Below, piece by piece: positions 17,300 to 25,627 of a stretch of 64,000 bases of DNA. Made by a program: the position numbers and the translations under genes. This DNA comes from Ruminococcus sp. Lineage in GTDB: Bacteria; Bacillota; Clostridia; Oscillospirales; Acutalibacteraceae. The notes below the pieces were generated by a model. That model was given only the letters and a program-made list of their open reading frames with translations, made no database searches and was not told where the DNA came from. The DNA lies in the NCBI GenBank assembly GCA_004556705.1, contig SFGA01000005.1, forward strand, positions 74,998 through 138,997. The letters run 5' to 3'. Position 1 is the stretch's first letter. Every line of letters begins with the position of its first letter.

Positions 17300-18133
17300 A
17301 TGAACACTAACTGGATGAATAACAAAACTGTTATCATCACCGGTGCTTCAGGCGGTATGGGTAAGGGCGTTGCCGAACGTCTCATCAAGGAACACGGCTG
17401 TACTGTCATCGGTATTGCAAGAAGCGAAGAAAAAATGAAAAAGGTTGTTGAAGAACTCGGCGAGTATGCAGACAAGTTCTCTTATCAGCTTTTCGACGTT
17501 TCTGTTGAGCAGAATTGGATTGATTTTGTTACTTATCTCAAAGATAATAACATTCATCCCGACGTTCTTATCAACAATGCCGGAATTCTTCCTAAGTTTG
17601 ACAGATTTCAGAATTACACAATCGACTACATAAAGAAGGCTATGGATATTAACTTCTATTCGGCAGTTTATTCAATCCATGCTCTTTTGCCGGTGCTTCT
17701 TGAGTCATCAACACCCGCAATCATCAATGTTGACTCTTCTGCGGCTCTTATGACGCTTGCAGGCACATCGGTTTACTCGGCTTCAAAGGCTGCTTTGAAA
17801 TCTCTTTCTGAGGCTCTCAGAGAGGAATTGAGAGGTAAGTGCTATGTCGGTATCGTTTGTCCCGGCTTTACAAAGACTGATATTTTCAGAGATCAGAGCT
17901 CAACCGACGACAAGGGTACAAAGATGCTCAACGCAGTAAGCACACCTTGCGATAAAATGGTAAATATGATTATGAGAGACATTAAGCTCAAGCGTCCTCT
18001 CGGAGTTCACGGCTTCGACGCTGCGTTTATGAACTACTTCGGAAGAATTTTGCCTGTTCAGGGCGGCAGACTTTTCTCTGCCGTTATGAAGGCTTCAAAG
18101 CTTCCGTTGTTTGATCCCGTATTCAAAGACTAA
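17300..18133 (+). CDS. Classical short-chain dehydrogenase/reductase
   Basis: A 277-residue oxidoreductase with the classical SDR pattern: TGASGGMG cofactor loop, NNAG, catalytic Ser in IINVDSS and YSASK, then PGF. The start is taken as the ATG at 17300 (GGAG seven bases ahead); a GTG two codons earlier is less likely. The C-terminal 60 residues (LKRPLGVHGFDAAFMNYFGRILP) are hydrophobic and basic, as in SDRs acting on lipophilic or membrane-near substrates. The next gene, an epimerase-like protein, follows 56 bases downstream with a good GGAGG, so the two are probably cotranscribed. The substrate is unknown; hydroxysteroid, ketone and lipid are all possible. Confidence 0.88.
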   Translation: MNTNWMNNKTVIITGASGGMGKGVAERLIKEHGCTVIGIARSEEKMKKVVEELGEYADKFSYQLFDVSVEQNWIDFVTYLKDNNIHPDVLINNAGILPKFDRFQNYTIDYIKKAMDINFYSAVYSIHALLPVLLESSTPAIINVDSSAALMTLAGTSVYSASKAALKSLSEALREELRGKCYVGIVCPGFTKTDIFRDQSSTDDKGTKMLNAVSTPCDKMVNMIMRDIKLKRPLGVHGFDAAFMNYFGRILPVQGGRLFSAVMKASKLPLFDPVFKD

Positions 18134-18189
18134 TAAAAACTAAGTTATTCATTCGGGCACAGCCCGTAAAAACATATTGGAGGTCCACT

Positions 18190-19215
18190 ATGAAAGTATT
18201 TATGATCGGTGGTACAGGTCTTCTTGGTTGCGAAGCCGCAACTACTCTTATTAAAAGAGGCCACCAGGTAACAAGCGTTGCTCTTCCGCCTCTTCCGGAA
18301 GGCGCACCCATCCCCGAGGAGATGGAGATTATTTTCGGCGACATCAATAAGAAGTCGGACGAAGAAATCGAAAAGATGCTCGAGGGCTCTGACGTTTTCA
18401 TCTTCGCAGCAGGCGTTGACGAGAGAGTTGAGTTCCCCGCACCTGTTATGGACTACTATTACAGATTCAACATTGCTCCTCTTGAGAGAATTTTCCCACT
18501 TTGCAAAAAAGCAGGTGTTAAGAGAGCAGTTGTTCTCGGTTCTTATTTTGCATATCTCAACAAAATAAGACCGGAAATGAAGCTTACCGAAAGAAACCCG
18601 TATATGAAATCAAGAATGGACCAGGAAAAGGTTTGTGAAGATGCTTGCGATGAGAATTTCTCGGCATGTGTTCTTGAGCTTCCCTACATTTTCGGTACAC
18701 AGCCCGGCAGAAAGCCCGTTTGGACTGTTCTTATTGAGCAGATCGAGTTTATGGATAAATGGCCTTTCACAATGTATCCGAAGGGCGGTACTGCAATGCT
18801 TACTTGCCGTCAGGTTGGTCAGGTTATCGCAGGTGCTGCTGAAAACAAAGCAGGTAAGAGCGGCTTTGAAGCAATCCCGATCGGTATGTACAACATGACA
18901 TGGCCTGAGTTCCTTGCTATCGTATTTGATGCAAGAGGAATGCACGGCAGAAAGGTTGTTACTGTTGCTCCGTGGATGATGAGAATGGGTATGGGCAAAA
19001 TCGTTAAGGATTACAAGAAGCGTGGAATTGATTCAGGTATGGATCCGATGCAGCTTCCCGACATCATGGACTACAACCTTTTCATTGACAAGAAGTATTG
19101 CCTTGAGTTGGGCGTAGAAGAGGACGATATCAAAGCTGCTATCACAGATTCGATTAAGGTTTCTCAGGCTGCATTCGACGGTAAGGTTAAGCTCCTTGAA
19201 ATGAAGGGCGAATAA
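18190..19215 (+). CDS. NAD-dependent epimerase/dehydratase family protein
   Basis: A 341-residue extended-SDR protein. The N-terminal Rossmann loop GGTGLLG starts at residue 7. The usual YxxxK catalytic pair appears as YMKSR (in RNPYMKSRMDQEKV), so Arg replaces the catalytic Lys position. An alternative Lys nearby may serve, or the protein may bind without classical catalysis. The C-terminal half contains a hydrophobic PWMMRMGMGK stretch. It follows the classical SDR in the same orientation and faces the convergent zinc-ribbon epimerase. I cannot name the substrate. A nucleotide-sugar epimerase role is not supported, because no sugar genes are nearby. Confidence 0.8.
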   Translation: MKVFMIGGTGLLGCEAATTLIKRGHQVTSVALPPLPEGAPIPEEMEIIFGDINKKSDEEIEKMLEGSDVFIFAAGVDERVEFPAPVMDYYYRFNIAPLERIFPLCKKAGVKRAVVLGSYFAYLNKIRPEMKLTERNPYMKSRMDQEKVCEDACDENFSACVLELPYIFGTQPGRKPVWTVLIEQIEFMDKWPFTMYPKGGTAMLTCRQVGQVIAGAAENKAGKSGFEAIPIGMYNMTWPEFLAIVFDARGMHGRKVVTVAPWMMRMGMGKIVKDYKKRGIDSGMDPMQLPDIMDYNLFIDKKYCLELGVEEDDIKAAITDSIKVSQAAFDGKVKLLEMKGE

Positions 19216-19231
19216 TCACCTACATAAATTT

Positions 19232-19260
19232 AGGCGTTATCTTTTGATAACGCCTTTTTT
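19232..19260 (+). terminator. Terminator of the SDR/epimerase operon
   Basis: A 9-bp stem GGCGTTATC with GATAACGCC, loop TTTT, then TTTTTT. Confidence 0.9.
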
Positions 19261-19289
19261 ATATTCAAAAAGGGGATAGGTAAAAGAAA

Positions 19290-19313
19290 ACCGACTTGCT
19301 TTCGCAAGTCGGT
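19290..19313 (-). terminator. Terminator of the zinc-ribbon epimerase gene
   Basis: An 11-bp stem AACCGACTTGC with GCAAGTCGGTT. On the minus strand it is followed by TTCTTTT. It faces the plus-strand terminator. Confidence 0.75.
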
Positions 19314-19335
19314 TAGTTTTATTTTAAGCTTGTAA

Positions 19336-20901
19336 TTAGTGCTTAATGTCATCCCAAGCAACGCCGTTGATGTGGAACAACTCGTCGAAATCGTACTTGT
19401 TGTGCTCATCCTTAGTGTGGTTCGGATACCAAACCTGTGCGAAGAAGGGATTGGTCTTAGCGATTGCATCATAATCCCAAGCCTTGTGAGGAATGTAGCA
19501 CTCGGGGCACCAATGTCCGCCAAGAAGAATAAGAGCAGGGCTTGCTTCGAATTCTGCACCGCAGTAACCGCATTTCCATTTAAGCTTTGTAGCCAAATCG
19601 CCCTTAGTCATTGTGTCGGAGAGGCACTCACCGCCACGGAACTCAGCCGCCTTCTTCATATCGTTGATATCAAGCTCTGATTCGGGCTTTGACTCATCAT
19701 AGCCGTGGTCAAGCTTGAACTGCTCAGCTGCGCTGTTATCCTTATCAAACTTGATGATTTCGAAGTCCTCCCACTTTGAAGGAATCTTTTCCCATTCAGC
19801 CTTTGAGCCGAAGTAAGCGCTCATACGAACCTTATTGTCTTTAGCAACCCAGTCAAGAGTACCAAAGTCGGGAGTAGAAGCAATCTTCTTCATAAAGGGC
19901 TTAGCACAAGCAGCTACGAGACCCTTCGGAAGATATCTCGGAATCTTGAAGTAGAATTCAACCTGATCGGCAAGACGGTTGAAATAGTCCTTAACAGGAA
20001 GATTTTCACGGAAGTGAAGGAAGTTTTCAAGCTTGTCGCCGTCTGCATAGAACTGACCGTGGAAGTTCTTTGTGATGAACCAGTTAGGATCAAAGAGCTT
20101 TTCGGGGCCTGCAAGACCGAGTGTGCCAAGAAGAAGGCACTCAAACTCATAGTTAGAAATTCTGTATTCCTTACCTGAACCGATGTTGTAGAAGTGATTC
20201 CAGAAGTCGCTGCCGAGGTTGCCCTTTGCATCTTCGTCGCAAAGGTTAGCAAGCAAACGTCCTGAGTCCTCAACAGTACACCACTCGAGAACGCCGTTGA
20301 TCGGTACGTGGAACATGATCGGATCCATATTCTTAAGAATGTTGGGGTAGAGGATGCCTGACTGACGCATTACAACCCAGTTTTTAAGTCCGCTTTCAAC
20401 AAAAACTGCCTCAGCACGGCACTTTGAAACTGCATAGTGGTCGTAGATTGAAACCTTAAGCGGGTCACCGCAACGGCCCCAATGGATGGGATAGTTTCTG
20501 TCGCCTGTTTCAGCAACGGTACCTATGTAGCAAACCTTAACTGCATCGGGGTTGGGCTGAGCCTTAACTGCATTGCAGATGTTTTCAGCAGCGCCGATAT
20601 TTGTTTTCTGTGTTCTGTAAGGCTTCCAGTCAGCTGTGGGAGAAACCATACCGCCAACGTGGAGAACGTAGTCTGCGCCGTTTACAGCGTCGAGAACATC
20701 CTCGTACTTGGTAAGGTCGCCCCAAACGATTCTAACTGACGGATCGTTAAGGTAAGCCTTGAACTTTTCTCTGTTCTTTTCACTGCCTCTCAAAAGAAGA
20801 GTGATGTTGAACTCGTCTTTTTTCGCATAAAGCTCTTTGAAGCCGGCAAAGCCCATGTTGCCAGAGCCACCGGTGAGCATTACGGTTTTCTTATCTGCCA
20901 T
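19336..20901 (-). CDS. NAD-dependent epimerase/dehydratase with C-terminal zinc ribbon
   Basis: A 521-residue protein. Residues 1-330 form an extended SDR: TGGSGNMG cofactor loop, DYVLHVGG, and catalytic Tyr-Lys in DHYAVSKCRAE. A roughly 100-residue linker leads to a zinc ribbon near the C terminus with C444-x2-C447...C465-x2-C468 (KCGYCGAEF...GHWCPEC), then an aromatic tail. Fusion of an epimerase-like oxidoreductase with a ribbon is unusual and may serve in docking or assembly. The start is placed at the ATG preceded by GAGGTGGA (20901), not at the in-frame ATG five codons upstream. It is convergent with the SDR pair, so the three may share a substrate (inference). Confidence 0.82.
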   Translation of the reverse strand: MADKKTVMLTGGSGNMGFAGFKELYAKKDEFNITLLLRGSEKNREKFKAYLNDPSVRIVWGDLTKYEDVLDAVNGADYVLHVGGMVSPTADWKPYRTQKTNIGAAENICNAVKAQPNPDAVKVCYIGTVAETGDRNYPIHWGRCGDPLKVSIYDHYAVSKCRAEAVFVESGLKNWVVMRQSGILYPNILKNMDPIMFHVPINGVLEWCTVEDSGRLLANLCDEDAKGNLGSDFWNHFYNIGSGKEYRISNYEFECLLLGTLGLAGPEKLFDPNWFITKNFHGQFYADGDKLENFLHFRENLPVKDYFNRLADQVEFYFKIPRYLPKGLVAACAKPFMKKIASTPDFGTLDWVAKDNKVRMSAYFGSKAEWEKIPSKWEDFEIIKFDKDNSAAEQFKLDHGYDESKPESELDINDMKKAAEFRGGECLSDTMTKGDLATKLKWKCGYCGAEFEASPALILLGGHWCPECYIPHKAWDYDAIAKTNPFFAQVWYPNHTKDEHNKYDFDELFHINGVAWDDIKH

Positions 20902-20939
20902 AATCTTCCACCTCATAAAAAATATATTATAATAATATA

Positions 20940-20967
20940 ATTATACCATATATGACCATATTGTCAA
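20940..20967 (-). promoter_or_regulatory. Promoter of the zinc-ribbon epimerase gene
   Basis: On the minus strand: TTGACA (20962-20967), 16 bases, TATAAT (20940-20945). The spacer holds a direct repeat ATATGGT-CAT-ATATGGT that might bind a regulator. Confidence 0.75.
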
Positions 20968-20990
20968 TAAAATAACACAATAAATACGAA

Positions 20991-21019
20991 AAAAGCTCTC
21001 CAAAAATAGGAGAGCTTTT
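20991..21019 (-). terminator. Terminator of the Ser/Gly-rich secreted protein gene
   Basis: An 11-bp stem AAAAGCTCTCC with GGAGAGCTTTT (loop AAAATA-like), with T-rich tails on both strands. Confidence 0.85.
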
Positions 21020-21034
21020 GATGTTTATCGATAC

Positions 21035-22033
21035 TTACCAAGCAATAGTGAAGTCTTTATCAAGACCGAAGGGTATTGAGATCGATGCACCCAATGCTTT
21101 AAGTGAAAGAGTCCAAACAAAATGGTAATTTGCATGAGTAACATTGCCTGTTGCTTTATCAACAGTAACCTTAATTACGCCGTCCTTATGACCTGTTTTA
21201 ACCTCTTTGATTATGCTTGCTGCAGGACCTGCGTTATCTGTAACGATTGTAGGCATAATTACCGAGAATACCTTACCGTTGTGTCCCTGACCGTGAGCAG
21301 TAGCCTCGCTCGGCTCATCAGCCTTAACTTTAATAACGATTTCATAAGTGCTGCCGTTATCTGTAACAGTTGCGCTGTCAACGTCGTCAGCAGTAAGCTT
21401 ACTTGACCAGCTTTCGTTTTCAACAGGGAACATTGCGTTCTTCTGATCTGCGGTGGTAGCGTTAACCAAGCCGGGATCAAGCTTTGAAAGATCCTTGTCG
21501 CCCATATTGCTTTCGATAAGTGAGTTAGCCATGCTGATAAGTGATGAGGGAAGGTTGCCTTCTACATCGCCGGCCTTGTTGTTTGTTTCTTTGTTAAGAG
21601 TAACCTGCTTAGCGTTGGGCTTAACCTTATTGATTGCAGTGTTGAAATATGCAACAACATCTGCGGTTGAGCTTGAAGCGGAAATCTCTTTAACATCGCC
21701 GCTCGGAGCAGCTGACTCGTTACCCGAAGATGAAGAGCCGCCGTTAGCAGTGTCATTTGAAGAACTGCCAGAAGAGCTGCCGCCTGCGCTGCCGCTTGAA
21801 GAACCGTTGTTACCTGTATTGTTTGTGCTTACGGTAGTAATGCCTTTTTCAGCCAATTCTTTTTCAGGATCAAAGAATGATATGTAGCAAACAGAGTAAA
21901 TGAGCAAGAGTGAAAGACAAACTGCCAATGCAGGAATGAATGTCTTTTTGAACGCCTTGCGAACTTCTTGTGTGTCTGCGAGTTTTTGTGCACGTGACTC
22001 CGGTGTTGACGGAATCTTTTCTTTTTTTGCCAT
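21035..22033 (-). CDS. Membrane-anchored extracytoplasmic protein with Ser/Gly-rich linker
   Basis: A 332-residue protein, unrecognised. The start is placed at the ATG with GGGG upstream (22033). A cytoplasmic N terminus (1-35) is followed by one transmembrane segment (about 36-56, AVCLSLLLIYSVCYISFF). Then comes a low-complexity Ser/Gly/Asn linker (about 75-120) and an extracytoplasmic domain of some 200 residues beginning with TADVVAYFNTAINKVKPNAKQVT. The domain ends in a strand-rich region with VIMPTIVTDNAG and HANYHFVWTLSLKA. No catalytic motif or cysteine is seen in it. It appears monocistronic between two terminators. A surface binding or envelope role is only a guess. Confidence 0.75.
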   Translation of the reverse strand: MAKKEKIPSTPESRAQKLADTQEVRKAFKKTFIPALAVCLSLLLIYSVCYISFFDPEKELAEKGITTVSTNNTGNNGSSSGSAGGSSSGSSSNDTANGGSSSSGNESAAPSGDVKEISASSSTADVVAYFNTAINKVKPNAKQVTLNKETNNKAGDVEGNLPSSLISMANSLIESNMGDKDLSKLDPGLVNATTADQKNAMFPVENESWSSKLTADDVDSATVTDNGSTYEIVIKVKADEPSEATAHGQGHNGKVFSVIMPTIVTDNAGPAASIIKEVKTGHKDGVIKVTVDKATGNVTHANYHFVWTLSLKALGASISIPFGLDKDFTIAW

Positions 22034-22084
22034 TGTTTTTTCCCCTTTCAATGCTTGGACAATTTTGCAAAATAATACCCTTAT

Positions 22085-22114
22085 AATTTACAATAAATTC
22101 ATAAAAAAGTCAAT
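22085..22114 (-). promoter_or_regulatory. Possible promoter of the secreted protein gene
   Basis: On the minus strand: TTGACT (22109-22114), 18 bases, TAAATT (22085-22090). The -10 box is weak. Confidence 0.4.
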
Positions 22115-22156
22115 CCAAAAAACAAAAATTGTTTATATTTTGTTTATCATTTTTTA

Positions 22157-23458
22157 CTATTCCGCTATTTTTAGTATAAGTTCCTGCTTTTTCGGTTTTT
22201 TATCGCCGATTTCGAACGCATTTGACAATTCATTTATTGCACTGTCAAATAAGCTGTCATCGCACGAATATAAAGTTGAGATAACTTCGCCGCAAGAAAC
22301 CTTATCGCCTGTTTTTTTATGGAAAATAAGACCGGCAGTATTGTCGAGCTTATCTTCTTTTTTCTCTCTGCCTGCACCGAGATATACACAGGCTATTCCG
22401 CATTTTTCGGCGTCGGTTTTAACAATATAACCGTCTTTTCGGCTGACGAAATCACAAGAATATGTTGCCTTTTTGAAAAGCGAGGTGTCGTAGATAAAGC
22501 TTTCATCTCCGCCTTGATATTTAACCATATCGGCAAGCTTATTAAGAGCTGATTTGTCTTTTATCGCATTTTTCGCTTTTTCACGGCATATATCGATACT
22601 TTCGCCTGTTGCAAGATTTATCATATTTGCCGCAAGCTCAACGGAAACAAGCGTTAAATCCTCGGGACCGTTGCCGTTAAGCGTTTCAATGGCTTCGATA
22701 ACCTCAAGGTTGTTTCCGACAGCATTTCCGAGCGGAATATCCATATTTGTAATCAGAGCCTTTGTCTGCTTTCCTGCATTATTGCCTATTTTAACCATTG
22801 TATCTGCTAATTTTTCGGCGGAGGGGAGGTCTTTCATAAAAGCACCGCTTCCGACCTTAACATCGAGCAGTATTTTATCGCTTCCCGAAGCCAATTTTTT
22901 GCTCATTATGCTTGACGCAATTAAGCAGATTTTATCAACGGTCTCCGTTACGTCACGCAGGGCATAAATCTTTTTGTCGGCAGGGCAGAGGTTGCCCGAT
23001 TGACCTACAACGCAAATTCCCGTCTTGTTTACCGTTTCAAAAAATCTCTCACGGTCAATAGACGTGTTAAATCCGGGTATTGATTCGAGCTTATCCACCG
23101 TTCCGCCCGTATGCCCGAGACCTCGTCCTGACATTTTTGCGATTTTTACACCGCAAGCTGCGGCAATGGGAGCACAAATAAGCGTGGTTTTATCTCCGAC
23201 GCCGCCCGTTGAGTGCTTATCGACCTTAACACCGTCGATATTTGACAAATCAACCTTTTCGCCCGAATTCAGCATTGCTTTTGTAAGAAAAACGGTTTCG
23301 TCGTCATTCATATCGTTGAAATAAATTGCCATCAGCAGTGCGGCAATTTGATAATCGGGAATTTCCCCGTTGACATAGCCGTTGACGAAAAAGCATATTT
23401 CTTCCTCGCTTAAAGCAAGGCCGTCTCGCTTTTTTCTGATAATATCGGTAATACGCAT
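22157..23458 (-). CDS. pdp: Pyrimidine-nucleoside phosphorylase
   Basis: A 433-residue enzyme from the ATG at 23458 (MRITDIIRKK), which has GGAG six bases upstream; the frame continues 20 codons further up without a ribosome site. The thymidine/pyrimidine-nucleoside phosphorylase signature is present: KMSGRGLGHTGGTVDKLE (about residue 86 onwards). It is preceded by KVDKHSTGGVGDKTTL (phosphate and Lys-Ser binding) and followed by a C-terminal domain that normally closes over the nucleoside. It converts uridine, thymidine and deoxyuridine plus phosphate to base and (deoxy)ribose-1-phosphate. It is the last gene of an operon with the phosphoesterase, CDF and DUF2461 genes, 10 bases after the phosphoesterase stop. 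Confidence 0.94.
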   Translation of the reverse strand: MRITDIIRKKRDGLALSEEEICFFVNGYVNGEIPDYQIAALLMAIYFNDMNDDETVFLTKAMLNSGEKVDLSNIDGVKVDKHSTGGVGDKTTLICAPIAAACGVKIAKMSGRGLGHTGGTVDKLESIPGFNTSIDRERFFETVNKTGICVVGQSGNLCPADKKIYALRDVTETVDKICLIASSIMSKKLASGSDKILLDVKVGSGAFMKDLPSAEKLADTMVKIGNNAGKQTKALITNMDIPLGNAVGNNLEVIEAIETLNGNGPEDLTLVSVELAANMINLATGESIDICREKAKNAIKDKSALNKLADMVKYQGGDESFIYDTSLFKKATYSCDFVSRKDGYIVKTDAEKCGIACVYLGAGREKKEDKLDNTAGLIFHKKTGDKVSCGEVISTLYSCDDSLFDSAINELSNAFEIGDKKPKKQELILKIAE

Positions 23459-23468
23459 AATATACTCC

Positions 23469-24761
23469 TTACGGCATATTTGAATTGAGCTCCTGCATCG
23501 TAACATCTTCCTTTTCATACGGCGAAAGATATTTATCCTGATAATAGTTTTCGTTCTTTGAGGTTAGGTTGCCCTCGGTATCTATATTTAATACACCGCA
23601 GCCACGCTGTGAGCCTATTCTTGAAATACCGCTGTAAGCAAGGTAGTCAATGCTCATACCGTAGTTAAGATTGATGGACTTATAGTTAATCGAGAAGTTG
23701 TTAAGATGATCGTGACCGCAGAATATAGAGTCTGTCGAGCCAAGCTCAAGCATGGTCTCAAAGAGCATATCGTCATGAACGCCGCAATAAACAACCTTGC
23801 CGCTTTCGCCTGCGGTGCCGTAATTATAGGTTATGTTTTCATCGTCCTTATATCCGTTGTCAACATATTCATTCCAAGCGGTTCTGTATTCGTTGAGCGG
23901 AATATGCATAAATGCAGAGGTCTTAACGGGAGCGGAAGCGTCATACAAAGCTGCTCTGTCGGCAGAAAGCTTGGAAACAGTCTGTGCGTTCTGCTCTGTG
24001 AGAGCTTTTACAGTGTTTTTATACCACTCAATCTGATTATCGTGAATGTTATCATATTTCCATGCAATTCCGAAAACATCCCCGTCGATATACGAATGAG
24101 AGTCGAACAGTATAAGCGAACGTGTGATTACGTTATCGGAATTAACAATATTTATTATCTGATTTCCGCAGCCGTCAACGTCCTCGGGACCTGCCTGCAA
24201 AAGACAATGCGGGAAGTCGCCGCTTGAATATATTTCGGTAAGCTGTTCCCTTGAATAATAGCTGTAAGACTCCGTATCGTGGTTTCCGTAGCAGGCTGTC
24301 CAATAAATTCCGAGAGACTCCATAAGCTCTGCAAAAAGAGTTGCACCTGATTTATTGTTGAAGGTTCCTGCCTGGAACGGAACAGGGTAGGAGATATCGC
24401 CTGTTACAATTACAAGGTCGGGCTTTTCGGCTGTCAGCATAGCCGCAATCGCATTGATTGCCTTCGAGTCCTTGTTAATTGAGAGATAGCCGCCTCCGAG
24501 ATGTACGTCGGTAAGCTGAACTACTTTAATATCCCTGTCGGTTTTGATGTTCCAACAGCCGTTGTCATAATTTTCGGGCACAAGCTGATTTTCATAAGCG
24601 ACCTTTGAAATTGTTTTTATTTTGTTCCTGTTTGCTTTTAACCCGATTACGGTAATTAAGGTGGTAACCGCAACATAGACGATTACTACGCACAGGAATA
24701 TGCACAAAAATTTCAAAAATCTTTTCTTATGCTTTCCCTTAACCTTTACTTTTTCACTCAT
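23469..24761 (-). CDS. Membrane-anchored calcineurin-like metallophosphoesterase
   Basis: A 430-residue protein with a basic N terminus and a transmembrane anchor at about 15-38. An extracytoplasmic phosphoesterase domain follows with all five metal-site blocks: QLTDVHLGG (D-x-H), VTGDISYP (GD), CYGNHDTES (GNHD), SAFMHIPLNEY (H) and FCGHDHLNNF (GHxH). Known chemistry: two-metal hydrolysis of phosphomono- or diesters; the surface location suggests nucleotides or envelope polymers. Its start overlaps the CDF stop by 4 bases (ATGA) and has GGAGGGG upstream. With the nucleoside phosphorylase downstream, a nucleotide-salvage role is plausible (inference). Confidence 0.9.
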   Translation of the reverse strand: MSEKVKVKGKHKKRFLKFLCIFLCVVIVYVAVTTLITVIGLKANRNKIKTISKVAYENQLVPENYDNGCWNIKTDRDIKVVQLTDVHLGGGYLSINKDSKAINAIAAMLTAEKPDLVIVTGDISYPVPFQAGTFNNKSGATLFAELMESLGIYWTACYGNHDTESYSYYSREQLTEIYSSGDFPHCLLQAGPEDVDGCGNQIINIVNSDNVITRSLILFDSHSYIDGDVFGIAWKYDNIHDNQIEWYKNTVKALTEQNAQTVSKLSADRAALYDASAPVKTSAFMHIPLNEYRTAWNEYVDNGYKDDENITYNYGTAGESGKVVYCGVHDDMLFETMLELGSTDSIFCGHDHLNNFSINYKSINLNYGMSIDYLAYSGISRIGSQRGCGVLNIDTEGNLTSKNENYYQDKYLSPYEKEDVTMQELNSNMP

Positions 24762-25609
24762 AGAACCCCTCCTACGGTTATTTGTAAATCATAACCTAAT
24801 TTATCTTTTATAATACTTTTTAACAGCTTTGTAAGCTCCGCCGTCTCCTTTGCGGTGCCACACGAGACTGTTATTTCCGCAGCTATTATTTTTCTGTCGC
24901 CGTATGTGTGGCATTGAAGGTCGTTAATCTCTGAAACGCCGTTGACATTTTTAATAAGAGCCTGTGCTTTTTCGCAGGCATTGTCATCACGCTTCCCGAT
25001 AGCGACTTTGCTGGAAGCGGAAAACGATTTTGAACCGCTGACAATTATAATCGCCGCAGCGACAAGACCCATAACGGAATCTATCGCATAGCCGAATTTT
25101 GAAGTCAGCGTAAACGAAATTACAATACAGAACGACATAAAGAAATCAAGAAAGCTGTCAACGCTTAAATTCTTTATAATATCGGATTTATGCTTTTTGT
25201 TAATACGCTTAAAAATAATGCCCATTATCAGCTTAACGAGTGCCGTACCGCCTATGGTAGCAGCATATTTTGTTGAGTACCAGACGGGGACGGGATACAT
25301 AAGTCTCTGAAGCGAGGTGTACACAAATACAATGCCTGTCATAAGTATCACGGTTGACAGAAGCAGGTTAATAAGCTCCTCCGCCTTGCCGTAGCCAAAA
25401 GGATATTTTTCATTCGGCTCGATTGCACTGATAATAAACCCGATAAACGCAAATAGGCAAACGAAGGTGTCTGCAAGTGAGTTTAACGAGTCTACATAAA
25501 TGCTGATACTGTTAGTCGAAATCGCAATATATATTTTAACGGTAAACAGCAGCAGATCTGTGATTGCCGCAAAAATGCTGACTGCTTTTTTAACTTTATT
25601 GGTTTTTAT
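24758..25609 (-). CDS. Cation diffusion facilitator (CDF) metal transporter, start codon not canonical
   Basis: The frame is open to 25621 (stop at 25622-25624) and codes for a full-length CDF protein of about 283 residues. However, no ATG, GTG or TTG occurs upstream of the GTG at 25351, which would remove the first two membrane helices. The conserved N-terminal part is clearly present in the upstream stretch: IAISTNSISIYVDSLNSLAD (TM2 metal site N/D) and EKYPFGYGKAEE. I place the start at the ATA at 25609 (ATA AAA ACC AAT), where AAGAAGGG precedes it, as if ATG had mutated to ATA. The second metal site is SVDSFLDFF; a cytoplasmic ACT-like domain ends the protein. Known role: export of Zn, Fe or Mn by proton antiport. 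It follows DUF2461 by about 18 bases. Confidence 0.8.
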   Translation of the reverse strand: MKTNKVKKAVSIFAAITDLLLFTVKIYIAISTNSISIYVDSLNSLADTFVCLFAFIGFIISAIEPNEKYPFGYGKAEELINLLLSTVILMTGIVFVYTSLQRLMYPVPVWYSTKYAATIGGTALVKLIMGIIFKRINKKHKSDIIKNLSVDSFLDFFMSFCIVISFTLTSKFGYAIDSVMGLVAAAIIIVSGSKSFSASSKVAIGKRDDNACEKAQALIKNVNGVSEINDLQCHTYGDRKIIAAEITVSCGTAKETAELTKLLKSIIKDKLGYDLQITVGGVL

Positions 25610-25627
25610 GGTTATCCCTTCTTAGGC

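Noticed and set aside
17300..20901. Hydroxysteroid dehydrogenase (bile-acid) operon
   Set aside because: The SDR folds fit but no bile-acid-specific gene or residue pattern was seen; naming a substrate would be guesswork.
24758..25351. The 197-residue reading of the CDF gene starting at GTG 25351
   Set aside because: The same frame continues upstream with conserved CDF residues, so this would be a truncated artefact; I kept the full frame with an odd start.
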